A stretch of DNA of 64,000 nt from NCBI RefSeq assembly GCF_947090785.1, contig NZ_OX352320.1:2586001-2650000 (forward strand). The letters are read 5' to 3'. Source of the stretch: Rheinheimera sp. MM224 (GTDB lineage: Bacteria; Pseudomonadota; Gammaproteobacteria; Enterobacterales; Alteromonadaceae). A program made the translations under genes and the position numbers. Below are positions 18,211 through 27,153 of the stretch, one piece after another; position 1 is the stretch's first letter; every line of letters begins with the position of its first letter. Under the pieces are notes generated by a model that saw only the letters and a program-made list of their open reading frames with translations, did no database searches and was not told the DNA's origin.

Positions 18211-20328
18211 ATGCCTGCACACCACACTCATCAGCGATTTTTGATTGGTCAACTGACCTTTGACTCCGGCAGCCGGGAGCTAAGCTCTGCGACAGAAACC
18301 TTGTATCTGGAGCCTCAGGCCTATCAGCTGTTATCTCTTTTTATAGCAGCCGAACAAGGCCAACTGAGCCGCGACCAAATGATTGAGCAGCTGTGGGCTG
18401 GTCGGGTGGTCAGCGAAAGTGCGATTAATAAATCAGTGTCTTTATTACGCAAAGCCTTTGCTCAGTTAGACCCGGCAACGACTTATATTGAAACTCTGCC
18501 TAAAGTCGGTTATCGGCTTTGCCAGAGTGTGACGCCAGAAGTGACAGAGATGTCTGAAAAGGCAGAGACTGTACAACAAGAAATAAATTCACCAGCCGAA
18601 CCTGCCATAGCGGTTGAGACCACCACTGCAGTGCACACAGCTGTAGTAAAAAGCTCTGGCCTCAAAACCAAACTGATACTGGGTGTGCTCTGGACTGCCC
18701 CTCTGCTGTTTTTTGTGTTGTGGTTTTTTATTACGCTGGCACCCGAACCAGAAAAACTGCCAACGCCTTATATCAATGAACCCGTGCCCGTCAGTCATGC
18801 CCAAGGGGTCGAATATAATTTAAGCCTGAGTAAAGATGGCTCTAAGTTACTGTATTTCTCTGCAGAAGCTGAAAAGCTCCAGCTAATTTTGCAGCAACAG
18901 GCAGGCAAAAAGCAGTTGTTGTCCGAAGACAAAAACCTTATAACAGCGGCCTTAAGCCCGGATGGTTTACAAATACTGTGGGCAAAACAACAGCAGCAAG
19001 GCTGTGTTGTTGAGTGGTTTTTAATCGAAGCACCGGATCAGAAGAAAACAGTGGCACAGTGCAACACTGATTCAGTGATGAAAGTCGGCTGGCAAAATGA
19101 TAGCAAAGGCTTTTACCTACGAGACAGAGCAGACAAAACCCAGCCTTATGCCTTAAGCCGTTACCGTTTGGATACTATGGCCAAAGAGCAGATCACCAAC
19201 CCACTTACCGCAGAAAGTCCGACCGGAGAGCTGGCTTTTGCCGAATCTGATGACGGTAAAAAACTGGCCGTATTGCGTTATCTGGAAAACCAACAAACGC
19301 TGTTATTAATACTCGATAGCAGCAGCTTTGCCGTTTTAAAGCAGAAGACCTTGCCACTGCAGGCAACGAATATCGACTGGTTAGCCGGTCAGTTACTGCT
19401 AAGTAAAGGTGCAGAACTGCTGCAATACAATGCTGACACAGATCAGCTGGAGTTCTTGTTTTACACAGGCCGCTTTGTGCAATCGCTTGCTGTGGTGAAT
19501 CAACAAATTTATTACGCGGACTATGAACTGGACGCAGATATCTGGCAGCACGATTTAAACGCCAATACCGCCAGAATTCGTATAGGCAGCAGTAAGGTCG
19601 ACCGCATGCCACGCGTGAACCATAAAGGCGACCTGGCTTTTTTAAGCCAGCGCAGTGATAAAGAGCAAATTTGGTTACAACCTGCAGGTCAAAACGAGTA
19701 CCAACTGGCTGACTTACCAGGTACCCCTGCTTTTGTGCGACTGCAATGGTCACCGGATGGCGAGTCGCTGCTTTTTAGCAAAGACGGTGCTTTATGGCAG
19801 CTGATGGTCGCTTCAGGTCAAAGCAGAGTGTTAGTTGCGCCGGATAAACAGGTGGAAGTGGCCAACTGGATGGAAGATGGCACAGGCATTATTTACAGCA
19901 GTAAACAAAGCGGCGACTGGCAGTTGTGGCAACTGGATTTGAAAACAACAGCAAGCAAGCAACTGACACAACAAGGTGGCTACAGCGGTTATCTGGTGAA
20001 GGACCAGCTGTATTTCAGCAAGTTTCATCAGGATGGCTTATTTGTACTGAATCTAACCTCTGGCGAGGAACAGCAGCTGATCACTGATTTTAACAAAATC
20101 AACTGGCTGAACTGGAGCTTGTCCGACGGCCAGATTTATTACTATCAGCCTGATCAGGGTATCCGTCAGTATCAGCTACAAAACAAAGACAACAGTCTGC
20201 TGCTGGCCACGCCGGAGCGTTTTGTTCATCATTACGATATTCAGAACCAGCAGCTGTTTTATGTCAAAGCAGGTGTGCCTAAAGGCGATATTTATAAGCT
20301 GGAACCTGTCATCGACAAAACAAAGTGA
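18211..20328 (+). CDS. CadC-like membrane transcription regulator with beta-propeller sensor
   Basis: A 705-aa protein. An N-terminal OmpR/PhoB-type winged helix (about 10-105; LYLEPQAYQLLSLF, SESAINKSVSLLRKAF, YIETLPKVGYRL) is followed by a Pro/Glu linker and one membrane helix (about 155-175). The long periplasmic part has repeated TolB/PD40-like blades (LSLSKDGSKLLYFS, ALSPDGLQILWA, QWSPDGESLLFSK). This is the ToxR/CadC one-component layout, common in Alteromonadales. It is divergent from the alpha/beta hydrolase at 17064, its most likely target. The ligand is unknown. Confidence 0.88.
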   Translation: MPAHHTHQRFLIGQLTFDSGSRELSSATETLYLEPQAYQLLSLFIAAEQGQLSRDQMIEQLWAGRVVSESAINKSVSLLRKAFAQLDPATTYIETLPKVGYRLCQSVTPEVTEMSEKAETVQQEINSPAEPAIAVETTTAVHTAVVKSSGLKTKLILGVLWTAPLLFFVLWFFITLAPEPEKLPTPYINEPVPVSHAQGVEYNLSLSKDGSKLLYFSAEAEKLQLILQQQAGKKQLLSEDKNLITAALSPDGLQILWAKQQQQGCVVEWFLIEAPDQKKTVAQCNTDSVMKVGWQNDSKGFYLRDRADKTQPYALSRYRLDTMAKEQITNPLTAESPTGELAFAESDDGKKLAVLRYLENQQTLLLILDSSSFAVLKQKTLPLQATNIDWLAGQLLLSKGAELLQYNADTDQLEFLFYTGRFVQSLAVVNQQIYYADYELDADIWQHDLNANTARIRIGSSKVDRMPRVNHKGDLAFLSQRSDKEQIWLQPAGQNEYQLADLPGTPAFVRLQWSPDGESLLFSKDGALWQLMVASGQSRVLVAPDKQVEVANWMEDGTGIIYSSKQSGDWQLWQLDLKTTASKQLTQQGGYSGYLVKDQLYFSKFHQDGLFVLNLTSGEEQQLITDFNKINWLNWSLSDGQIYYYQPDQGIRQYQLQNKDNSLLLATPERFVHHYDIQNQQLFYVKAGVPKGDIYKLEPVIDKTK

Positions 20329-20371
20329 CAGCCATGCCAACGAAGAACAATGCTCCTTCGAACTGCATTGG

Positions 20372-20746
20372 CTAAAACAGCACTGGCTCCCCCAACTGAA
20401 ACAGGGCTTTGACAATCAGGCCCTGTTTCACCTGATAACTACATAACATCTCCACCTGACCACGGCCTTGTGGGAAGTTACGCTGGATCATTTCATGGTC
20501 TATCACCCAATCCCCCATCACCATGCGGTTTAATAGTTTTGCATGCAGGTCAGGTTCGGAAAAACGCAGACTGATACGCTGCTGCATTTCATCGTGGCCT
20601 CTGGCTAATACAGCACCGTGAAAATCCAGCTGTACCGCATCCGGATGGTAACAAGAGAGCCAAGCTGTGATGTTTTTACTGTTGTACGCATCCAGTTGCT
20701 GCTGGACCAGCTGCACTGGCTCCATCTGTTTTATTGTGTTTGTCAT
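20372..20746 (-). CDS. NTF2-like (SnoaL/DUF4440-type) protein
   Basis: A 124-aa protein. QQQLDAYNSKNITAWLSCYHPDAVQLDFHGAVLARGHDEMQQRI is the usual opening helix pair and strand of the NTF2-like fold, often annotated as a nuclear transport factor 2 family or steroid-isomerase-like protein. I start at the ATG at 20746; the ORF continues upstream only by a TTG. It lies downstream of the EamA-flavodoxin pair with an 82-bp gap. No substrate can be assigned. Confidence 0.78.
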   Translation of the reverse strand: MTNTIKQMEPVQLVQQQLDAYNSKNITAWLSCYHPDAVQLDFHGAVLARGHDEMQQRISLRFSEPDLHAKLLNRMVMGDWVIDHEMIQRNFPQGRGQVEMLCSYQVKQGLIVKALFQLGEPVLF

Positions 20747-20828
20747 CAGAGTTTTACCTTGTGATAAAACTCTGATGATCGGCAAAAGCCGTGCAAAACA
20801 CCAGCTCTGCTTTGGAAACTCAGAGTTG

Positions 20829-21416
20829 CTAGATTAGCTCTGTTTTATGCTCCGCCCGTTTTAATAGACCGGCGACACGAACAACACGCTGCCCCAGATA
20901 AAAAGCGGTCTGCAAATCAGGTTCTTCTATAGCACCATCCACGGCTCTGACTATCACGCCGGCCTGAGCTCCAAGCCGGTTGGGCGCCTTCACATCACCA
21001 GCTCCAGCTAAATCCAGACCTGCCCAGAGCATACCGTGCTGTGCCGCCAGAATTTGTAAGTAATGCAGGCTATGTAATGTATCTCCACAGTAGCCCGTGC
21101 CTACAGTAAAACCAGCAGCCACTTTATCGGACCAGAGCTGTTCACCCCAGTGATCGCCCGCCGTGGCATCAGCAAAGGCTTTAAACTGCGCCGATACGGA
21201 ACCCATAAAAGTAGGAGAGCCAAAAATCACTGCATCCGCCTGATCGATGGCCTCAAGCACGGCGCTATTTTTGTAACGCCCTTGTGTTATGTCTTCCCCT
21301 TCAATTCGAAGTAACTGCAGATCAACCGCAGTTACTGAACGACAACCTGCGGCTATAGCTTTAGCCAACTGCGCTGTAGTGCCTGTGACTGAGTGATACA
21401 CAATGACAATCTTCAT
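20829..21416 (-). CDS. Flavodoxin-family protein (WrbA-like NAD(P)H:quinone oxidoreductase fold)
   Basis: A 195-aa flavodoxin fold. The FMN phosphate loop is VYHSVTGTTAQLAKAI (about 5-20), the second loop is FGSPTFMGSVSAQFKAFADAT, and TVGTGYCGDTLHSL is the third FMN-contacting segment. This is close to the WrbA/NADPH-dependent FMN reductase group, but residues distinguishing quinone reductase from electron-carrier use are not clear. Its ATG overlaps the TGA of the upstream EamA transporter by 4 bases, so the two are coupled. Confidence 0.82.
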   Translation of the reverse strand: MKIVIVYHSVTGTTAQLAKAIAAGCRSVTAVDLQLLRIEGEDITQGRYKNSAVLEAIDQADAVIFGSPTFMGSVSAQFKAFADATAGDHWGEQLWSDKVAAGFTVGTGYCGDTLHSLHYLQILAAQHGMLWAGLDLAGAGDVKAPNRLGAQAGVIVRAVDGAIEEPDLQTAFYLGQRVVRVAGLLKRAEHKTELI

Positions 21417-22306
21417 TGGCTGGCCTCCGCTTTTACTGGCATCACAGCTGCTGCGGTTTTATGTTGGCCTAGCCAGACGCCAGTCAGCACCAATACCATG
21501 CCCAGGCTTTGCACCAAGGTCAGATGCTGGTCCAACACCACCAAACCAAGCACTGTGGCACTTAATGGGCTTAGCAAGCTAAAACCTGTGACTGCACTAG
21601 CCGACATTCGCATCACGCCTCGCAGCCAGAACACATAAGTCAGGCCGGTACCAATCAGACCCAGCCACAGATAACCCAGAATATGAGTCAGGCTGAGACT
21701 TTGCGGCAGAGTTTCCACACTAAAAGCGAGCGGTAATAAAAATAAGCCGCCGACACTAAGCTGCCAGCTGGTGAGCACCAGCGCACTGACCGGAGGTTGC
21801 CACCTTTTCGTTAATAAGGTGCCACAAGCCATTGCCAAAGCACCGGCCGCAGCCGCCATTACACCTATGCTATCCAATTGGGCGGCTGGCCCCAGCACCA
21901 ACAGAGCAACCCCAAGCAAACCTGAGAAAGCTGCAATCCAGCTGAGCCACGAAGTGCGACCACCCAGCACTGCGCAGCTCAACATCACCACGACTAAAGG
22001 CTGAATAGCCCCCACTGTCGCTGCTACACCACCGGGTAAACGATAAGCGGCGACAAAGAGCAGTGCCTGAAATACACCAATATTTAAAAAACCTAACAAA
22101 AATATTTTCCCCCACCAGCCTGCTGCTGGTAACTGACGTAACCATAGCAACATCAAAAGTCCAACCGGCAAGGTACGTAAAGCAGCAGATAATAGAGGTA
22201 CATCAGGAGGTAAAAACTCTGTGGTGACTAAGTAAGTACTGCCCCAAATCAGCGGGGCTAAAGCGGTTAACCAGGGATCATACCAACGGGATACAACTGA
22301 ACTCAT
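21413..22306 (-). CDS. EamA-family (DMT superfamily) transporter
   Basis: A 297-aa inner-membrane protein with about ten hydrophobic helices arranged as two EamA repeats. The first repeat opens with APLIWGSTYLVTTEFLPPDVPLLSAALRTLPVGL, and the second shows LGYLWLGLIGTGLTYVFWLRGVMRM. These are typical of YdcZ/RhaT-like drug/metabolite exporters. The substrate cannot be predicted. It is first of a tight pair with the flavodoxin gene, suggesting a shared role in handling some redox-active compound (inference). Confidence 0.88.
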   Translation of the reverse strand: MSSVVSRWYDPWLTALAPLIWGSTYLVTTEFLPPDVPLLSAALRTLPVGLLMLLWLRQLPAAGWWGKIFLLGFLNIGVFQALLFVAAYRLPGGVAATVGAIQPLVVVMLSCAVLGGRTSWLSWIAAFSGLLGVALLVLGPAAQLDSIGVMAAAAGALAMACGTLLTKRWQPPVSALVLTSWQLSVGGLFLLPLAFSVETLPQSLSLTHILGYLWLGLIGTGLTYVFWLRGVMRMSASAVTGFSLLSPLSATVLGLVVLDQHLTLVQSLGMVLVLTGVWLGQHKTAAAVMPVKAEASQ

Positions 22307-22416
22307 TACAGAACACTCCTTTTACAGTGCTTAGTGCACAGATTTAAAATCTGCCGCCACTGTAAAAGCTCAGGTTAACTTGAGGTCAAGAAGAATTTAA
22401 ATGATTTTTTAATAGC

Positions 22417-22929
22417 TTAGAGTTTCAGCCACATCAGATAACCAGCAACAGCTTTGCCCTGCACTATGGCCACGTGCGGTATCGTTTCCATCTGTTGAAA
22501 ACCAGCTTTTTTTAGCACCTGCATAGAGGCCTTATTTTCTGTCGCAACACAGGCAAACAAAATAGCTAATCCCATCTGCTTAGCCTGTTGGATTAACTCA
22601 TACAAAGCGAAACTGGCGACGCCTTTGCCTGACCAATGTTCAGCGATGCGATAGCCGACATAAGCAGATTTTGTCACCTGGTCGATGTCTTTGATATTGG
22701 CTCGGCCAATCAGCTCCTTGTCTGTATTAAAAATCAGTGTCGGCAAGGCCAGAGCCTGCTGTTTTAACAGCAAAAACTCCGCAATATGCTGCCGTACGGC
22801 TTCTGGCTGATAAAATTCGTCCGGTCTTGCTTCAATTTTTTGTTCAAAAAAGCTTTTGTGGGTCAACTCAAATTGAAGCACAACCTCAACATCCTCTGGC
22901 TGTAAAGCCCGGATAGAATAACCAGACAT
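22417..22929 (-). CDS. GNAT-family N-acetyltransferase
   Basis: A 170-aa GNAT protein of the RimJ/ribosomal-protein-acetylating type. YSIRALQPEDVEVVLQFE opens it. The acetyl-CoA segment AYVGYRIAEHWSGKGVASFALYELIQQAK includes a Q/RxxGxG/A-like loop (HWSGKGVAS). The later NKASMQVLKKAGFQQM is the usual N-A-S-x-x-x-L-x-K-x-GF motif. The substrate is unknown. It starts directly after the stop of the DUF4440-like gene (TAA-ATG), so it is translationally coupled to it. Confidence 0.87.
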   Translation of the reverse strand: MSGYSIRALQPEDVEVVLQFELTHKSFFEQKIEARPDEFYQPEAVRQHIAEFLLLKQQALALPTLIFNTDKELIGRANIKDIDQVTKSAYVGYRIAEHWSGKGVASFALYELIQQAKQMGLAILFACVATENKASMQVLKKAGFQQMETIPHVAIVQGKAVAGYLMWLKL

Positions 22930-23343
22930 TTAAACAGGCCCACTCGCTGGCAGCACCGCTGTACCCTGATGGAACACCATTTGCCAGCCCAAGCTATTGA
23001 GTTGCCATAAAGAGCTGCGCAGCGACAGTTTAGTTTGCATCTCGCCCGCTTTACGTAATTTGGCTTTGTAGAGCACCTGAGCCAAATCTTTAGATAATAA
23101 ACGCACTTCAAAATCAAAGGCCTCTACCGAAGGAGCTTGTTCTTCCGGTAAGCGTTGCAACACATGGGCTTTACCAAAACGCACACCGGAGGCTGCGATC
23201 TCTTCAAAATCCTTGGCGATCAACAGATTTAACAGCGCTTTACTCCGTCTGGTTTCGGGTTGCTGTAACTGTAATTCCAGTGTAATCAGATGTTCTGTTA
23301 ACGCTTTATATTGTTCGGATCTCACAATAGCCCATCCTGTCAT
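22930..23343 (-). CDS. DUF4440-like NTF2-fold protein
   Basis: A small protein of up to 137 aa. The pattern LRSEQYKALTEHLITLELQLQQPE...LLNLLIAKDFEEIAASGVRFGKAHVLQRLPEE resembles DUF4440/NTF2-like proteins (helix, then DDFxExGxSGxxxxKxxVL). The ATG at 23343 has a poor ribosome-binding site. A GTG at 23325, six codons in, has AGGATGGG upstream and may be the true start. It is coupled to the GNAT gene. Confidence 0.65.
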   Translation of the reverse strand: MTGWAIVRSEQYKALTEHLITLELQLQQPETRRSKALLNLLIAKDFEEIAASGVRFGKAHVLQRLPEEQAPSVEAFDFEVRLLSKDLAQVLYKAKLRKAGEMQTKLSLRSSLWQLNSLGWQMVFHQGTAVLPASGPV

Positions 23344-23515
23344 TGATGCGAATTCGCCGTTTTACCTTAGTTGGCCGAACAGACGCAAGTAACAGCTGCA
23401 AGTTTTTCTGAAAACATGACAAATCAGGTTCGGTAGCGCACAGACCCCAAAGCGAGGCAAGTTCAGTATCAAGCTATCCGACCTCCACACAGTTCGGCCC
23501 AACGGAGACTTTGTT

Positions 23516-23887
23516 ATGCGCTTATCTACTGGTTTTACATCATCTTTGATACTGCTTGCGGTTTTTACATTGGCCGCCTGTGATAAATCAACACCAACCT
23601 ATCCTACCTCTACTACAGCGGAGGATGACAAAAGTGCAGTCGCAACAGTAGCCGACAGCCCGGTTCCGGTCGCCATTTCAGACGCAAACATCAGTAATGA
23701 TGTCAAAACAGCTTTATTGCGTGATGAAGATTTAAAGAACTTCGTAATTACTGTGGTATCCACCAAAGGTGATGTGCTTTTGACTGGTGTCTTAAACAGT
23801 CAAAGCCAAATAAATCAGGCCATCCTGATCACCGAGGGTGTTATTGGGGTTAAAACTGTCCATGACGAATTAACAATACGCCCTTAA
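23516..23887 (+). CDS. BON-domain lipoprotein
   Basis: A 123-aa lipoprotein. Its signal peptide ends in lipobox LAAC (Cys at 22). A Thr/Ser-rich linker leads to a single BON domain (about 55-123; ISNDVKTALLRDEDLKNFVITVVSTKGDVLLTGVLNSQSQINQAI). BON domains bind phospholipid surfaces; OsmY and DolP carry two. With residues after Cys being Asp-Lys, the +2 Asp would favour inner-membrane retention under the E. coli rule. It ends just before a strong terminator shared with pldA. Confidence 0.87.
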   Translation: MRLSTGFTSSLILLAVFTLAACDKSTPTYPTSTTAEDDKSAVATVADSPVPVAISDANISNDVKTALLRDEDLKNFVITVVSTKGDVLLTGVLNSQSQINQAILITEGVIGVKTVHDELTIRP

Positions 23888-23907
23888 CTTAAGCGGTGTT
23901 TTTAAGC

Positions 23908-23931
23908 AAAGCCCGCTAACGCGGGCTTTTG
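23908..23931. terminator. Bidirectional terminator between BON gene and pldA
   Basis: Stem AAAGCCCGC / GCGGGCTTT with loop TAAC has T-rich tails on both strands. It lies 20 bases past one stop and 22 before the other in a convergent pair. Confidence 0.85.
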
Positions 23932-23952
23932 TGTTCAGCAGGTCCTGTTTTA

Positions 23953-25044
23953 TCAGAAGTTAAACAACATCACCCCTATACCCATACTATTTTGCCTGAA
24001 GTTATAATCCAGTAAGGTTTCACCATAACCGGAAAACATCTGCAAGTGCCAGCGCAGGCCATCCATCTTAGTGCTGTCAACCGGATAGGTTAGATCCAGT
24101 TGCCATGACCCACGGCTTAAATATGAAAAATCGTTGCGCCAGGTCAACATCGCAGTTGCATCTCCGGGTAACCAGTTGGCGCTGATTTCATGGCTGCCGA
24201 TATAGTCTATTAAATCCGGGTTATCGTCTTCATCGCCATTTTCTGAGATGCGCTGGTTATAACGCCAGTTCAGGCCAAACTCGCCTTTGTCGATTGCTAA
24301 ACCTGCGTACACTTTATTCCAGCTCCGCGACAACGGCTTCGCCTGGCCATTGGACTGATGGGCTATACCAAACTGCAACATACGGACTTGCCAGTCGCCA
24401 GGTAAATCGCCCCATTGTTCAGTCACGGGTACTACATAAATCAGCTCGGGCTGATAATCTGTATTTCGAAAAGGGGCCGAATCCTGATTATTCCACAATT
24501 GCCACATAGAGCGTTGGCTAAAAGCAAACCATAAGTCAGCACCAGGCAATAAAAACTCTGTCATCAGCTTGGCCCGTAACGAAATTTGCAGCTTACTTTC
24601 CATCTGCTTGTAGTTTTCGCTGGCTTCAGCCTGACCCCGGGTTGGACTTTGGGGCGCTTTATTTATATTGGACGTGATATGAGCAGGCAAAAAGAAGTTA
24701 GGCTGGTAGGTGCGAAAGATAAACCGATCGCGTTTTTCTTCTGGAGTTAACTCCCAGTATTTTTGCATCACAGTCGCCACAGCGACAGGCTCTGACACCA
24801 CATCGGTTTCAGCCACGACCGCAGGTTTGACTTCAACATCAGCCTCCACAGCAGCTTTTGTTGTCGTTTTAGTCTCTGTTAGCACCGTTGCTGTAGTGCC
24901 AAAGATCCGGTCATAACACGCCAAACGCTCGTTGTTATCAAGAGTGCCCTGACAAACGCTGACATCCTGGGCTGAGACAGCAGCACTGACCGAACTCAGC
25001 AGTAGAAATCCAGTCAGTTTTGATTTTTTGTGTCCTTTATTCAC
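23953..25044 (-). CDS. pldA: Outer-membrane phospholipase A
   Basis: A calcium-dependent outer-membrane phospholipase A1 that removes phospholipid from the outer leaflet. The signature FGIAHQSNGQAKPLSRSWNKVY carries the catalytic His and Ser and precedes the barrel half. The end LDYNFRQNSMGIGVMLFNF has the C-terminal Phe of an outer-membrane barrel. The ORF extends to 25152, but a GTG at 25044 with GGGAG upstream starts a normal signal peptide (MNKGHKKSKLTGFLLL...VSAQ), so I use it. An N-terminal extension with a CYDRIFG segment (about 20-100) precedes the OMPLA domain. Length is 363 aa. Confidence 0.9.
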   Translation of the reverse strand: MNKGHKKSKLTGFLLLSSVSAAVSAQDVSVCQGTLDNNERLACYDRIFGTTATVLTETKTTTKAAVEADVEVKPAVVAETDVVSEPVAVATVMQKYWELTPEEKRDRFIFRTYQPNFFLPAHITSNINKAPQSPTRGQAEASENYKQMESKLQISLRAKLMTEFLLPGADLWFAFSQRSMWQLWNNQDSAPFRNTDYQPELIYVVPVTEQWGDLPGDWQVRMLQFGIAHQSNGQAKPLSRSWNKVYAGLAIDKGEFGLNWRYNQRISENGDEDDNPDLIDYIGSHEISANWLPGDATAMLTWRNDFSYLSRGSWQLDLTYPVDSTKMDGLRWHLQMFSGYGETLLDYNFRQNSMGIGVMLFNF

Positions 25045-25213
25045 GCCAACTCCCGTAGCCAAAAATGATGTTCCACTAGTATAAGACTTAAATATAAACA
25101 AGGACTTAATGACAAAGCTTTTATCGTCGAACCTTGAACAAAATTCCGGCATGGATCAGGCCCTATCTGCAGACTGGGCCACAAAAATCTATGCCACTAT
25201 TTTTTGCTGAGTT

Positions 25214-25660
25214 CTATTCGGAGCCAAACAAAGCAAAGACCTCAGCCCCTGTCAGTTCCGTTGTCTTATTGGCAAAACAATACCAACCAGGTTTTTGTTC
25301 AATAAAAATCTGATGATCGAACATCACATCCTTTAACTGCTCAAATAAACCCACGGGCATAAAATACTGGCTATTTTGTTTCAACCGGTAAAACAGATGG
25401 GTACCGCAGTTATTGCAAAAACCTCGTTCGGCCCAGTCCGATGAGTTAAAAGTGGAGACAAAACAGGCACCATCCAATTTGACTTCAGTACCGCAATCCA
25501 CAGTAAAAAGTGGTCCGCCAGACCATTTTTGACAATGCTGGCAATGGCAAACGCCTGCCCTCAGTGCCACGTGTTCTGCTTTAACTTTGACTTTTCCGCA
25601 TAAACAACGGCCATGAACTACATGCTGAGTGAGCTGAACTTGCGGGCTTGACGCTGACAT
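25214..25660 (-). CDS. GFA family (CENP-V/GFA domain) protein
   Basis: A 148-aa protein with the zinc-binding cysteine pattern of the glutathione-dependent formaldehyde-activating (GFA) fold: RCLCGKVK (about 18-23), CHCQHCQKWSG (about 37-46) and FCNNCGTHLFYR (about 83-92). Most bacterial members have no proven formaldehyde role, so I do not infer one. A second, unrelated-looking member lies at 28125. It is a single gene with flanking gaps. Confidence 0.88.
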   Translation of the reverse strand: MSASSPQVQLTQHVVHGRCLCGKVKVKAEHVALRAGVCHCQHCQKWSGGPLFTVDCGTEVKLDGACFVSTFNSSDWAERGFCNNCGTHLFYRLKQNSQYFMPVGLFEQLKDVMFDHQIFIEQKPGWYCFANKTTELTGAEVFALFGSE

Positions 25661-25714
25661 AAGAAGGCTCCTTATGGATACACAATCCCAGCCTACTGGA
25701 TTTAACTTTAGATG

Positions 25715-26509
25715 TTAAGCAATTGTTGCGTTAACTCTGGTCAGATGCGGTAAATAAACAGCCTGCGTCTTTAGATGCAGTTGTTGCGCTTTAATCACTA
25801 CTGAAAAACTGGCTGGTGTTGCAGAAAGTTGTTTCACTTTAAGCTCTGTAAGACCGCTTTTTGCGGCCCAATAAGGTGCCAGCGAACACTGTGCAGAACC
25901 TGTGGCTATGTCTTCGTCTATAGAAATAGCAGGAGCAAAATAACGCAGCACATAAGTATCAGGAGCGCAGAAGGCGGTAATAATTAACGCATGTTGAGAC
26001 AACTGGCGTATCAAGTCAAAATCAGGCTGATACTGCTGCACGGCCTGCTCATCGGCCAGCACCAGCACTAAATCGCGGGTTTGAAAATATTCGACAGGCT
26101 GACAAGCCAATAATGCTGTGGGTAATTCAACGAGAGTTTCAACATCAGAAGGCCATTGCGGCAGGCTCATTTGTAGATAGTGAGTATTGGCTTGTACTGT
26201 TAACTCACCATACTCACTTAAAAAGCTATAACTGCCCTCACCTTTTAACTGACGCACTAAAGCTGCTGCAGCTAAAGTGCCATGACCACATAAGTTGATT
26301 TCCTGTGTACGGGAAAACCAGCGAATATGGTACTGATAAGGACTATCTGCAGCGGGTATGATAAAAGCCGTTACCACTTGATCAGCTTCGCGGGCTATAT
26401 GCTGCAACACCTTGCTGTCAGGCCATTGACTGAATAAGGCGCAGGCTGCGGGATTTCCGCTTTTTGCTTCATCGGTAAAGACTTTAAAAAAATACAGCGG
26501 CGCTTCCAT
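25715..26509 (-). CDS. PhzF-family isomerase/epimerase
   Basis: A 264-aa member of the diaminopimelate-epimerase-like PhzF family. The opening FFKVFTDEAKSGNPAACALF, the segment IRWFSRTQEINLCGHGTLAAAAL, and the SIDEDIATGSAQCSLAPYWAAK loop are all characteristic. There are no phenazine genes nearby, so a housekeeping isomerase role (as for E. coli YddE) is more likely. I use the ATG at 26509; a GTG three codons upstream is also in frame. Confidence 0.87.
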   Translation of the reverse strand: MEAPLYFFKVFTDEAKSGNPAACALFSQWPDSKVLQHIAREADQVVTAFIIPAADSPYQYHIRWFSRTQEINLCGHGTLAAAALVRQLKGEGSYSFLSEYGELTVQANTHYLQMSLPQWPSDVETLVELPTALLACQPVEYFQTRDLVLVLADEQAVQQYQPDFDLIRQLSQHALIITAFCAPDTYVLRYFAPAISIDEDIATGSAQCSLAPYWAAKSGLTELKVKQLSATPASFSVVIKAQQLHLKTQAVYLPHLTRVNATIA

Positions 26510-26547
26510 GCCTTTCACCCTGTCCGTAGCTTTTAACTTTGAGAGCT

Positions 26548-27018
26548 TTAGTCTTCAGAGCTTTCGCGGTATTTGATCTGCACAGCTTTAATAAAATTAC
26601 GCAGAATTTGATCCTGACACTGACGGAAATGGTGGTGATCAGCACGGCGGAAAAATGCACTTAATTCAGGTTTACTGATACGAAAGCCAATATCCGTCAT
26701 CATTTGCACTATGTCATCGTCTTTTAAATCCAGCGCAATTTTTAACTTACGGAAAATAATATTGTTGTTTAAACGGCTTTCCGGCACTGGCTGCTCGCCA
26801 TCTTTACGACCACGTTTTTCAATGATCAGGCCATTCAAGAAATTGGCTAACGTCTCGTCATCACAAGGCTGGAAGGCTTCGTCTTCATCTTTTTTCAGCC
26901 AGTCACTGACCTGGGCCCGGCTGGCAGTTAAACCGGCATGGGCAAATAAATTCATCATTTGTTGATCGCCAAAATCAAAGGCGTAACGTAAACGGCGTAA
27001 AACATCGTTGTTATTCAT
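26548..27018 (-). CDS. DUF1456 (YehS-like) protein
   Basis: A 156-aa protein with two copies of the DUF1456 unit: NNDVLRRLRYAFDFGDQQMMNLFAHAG... and NNIIFRKLKIALDLKDDDIVQMMTDIG.... Each has the L-R/K-x-A-x-x-x-D pattern, like E. coli YehS. The start is the ATG at 27018; the longer ORF has no better site. The fold is reported as helical and the function is unknown. It is divergent from the NYN gene. Confidence 0.88.
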   Translation of the reverse strand: MNNNDVLRRLRYAFDFGDQQMMNLFAHAGLTASRAQVSDWLKKDEDEAFQPCDDETLANFLNGLIIEKRGRKDGEQPVPESRLNNNIIFRKLKIALDLKDDDIVQMMTDIGFRISKPELSAFFRRADHHHFRQCQDQILRNFIKAVQIKYRESSED

Positions 27019-27153
27019 AAAAATTCGCAAAGCGCTCCAGTCAAGTTGCAGACATTTTAACAGACACAAAGCGATGCCTGCTGATTTTCTTTCGCGGTTT
27101 CAAACAGATGCCATGCTATAGTCCATTCAGTCTTCATTTTGGCTTTGCTTTCT

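Noticed and set aside
19205..19753. 182-codon antisense ORF inside the CadC-like gene
   Set aside because: It is a shadow of the beta-propeller coding region, Arg/Cys-rich, with no start signal.
25715..26509. Phenazine synthesis through PhzF
   Set aside because: No other phz gene is nearby, and PhzF-fold isomerases are common in organisms that make no phenazine.
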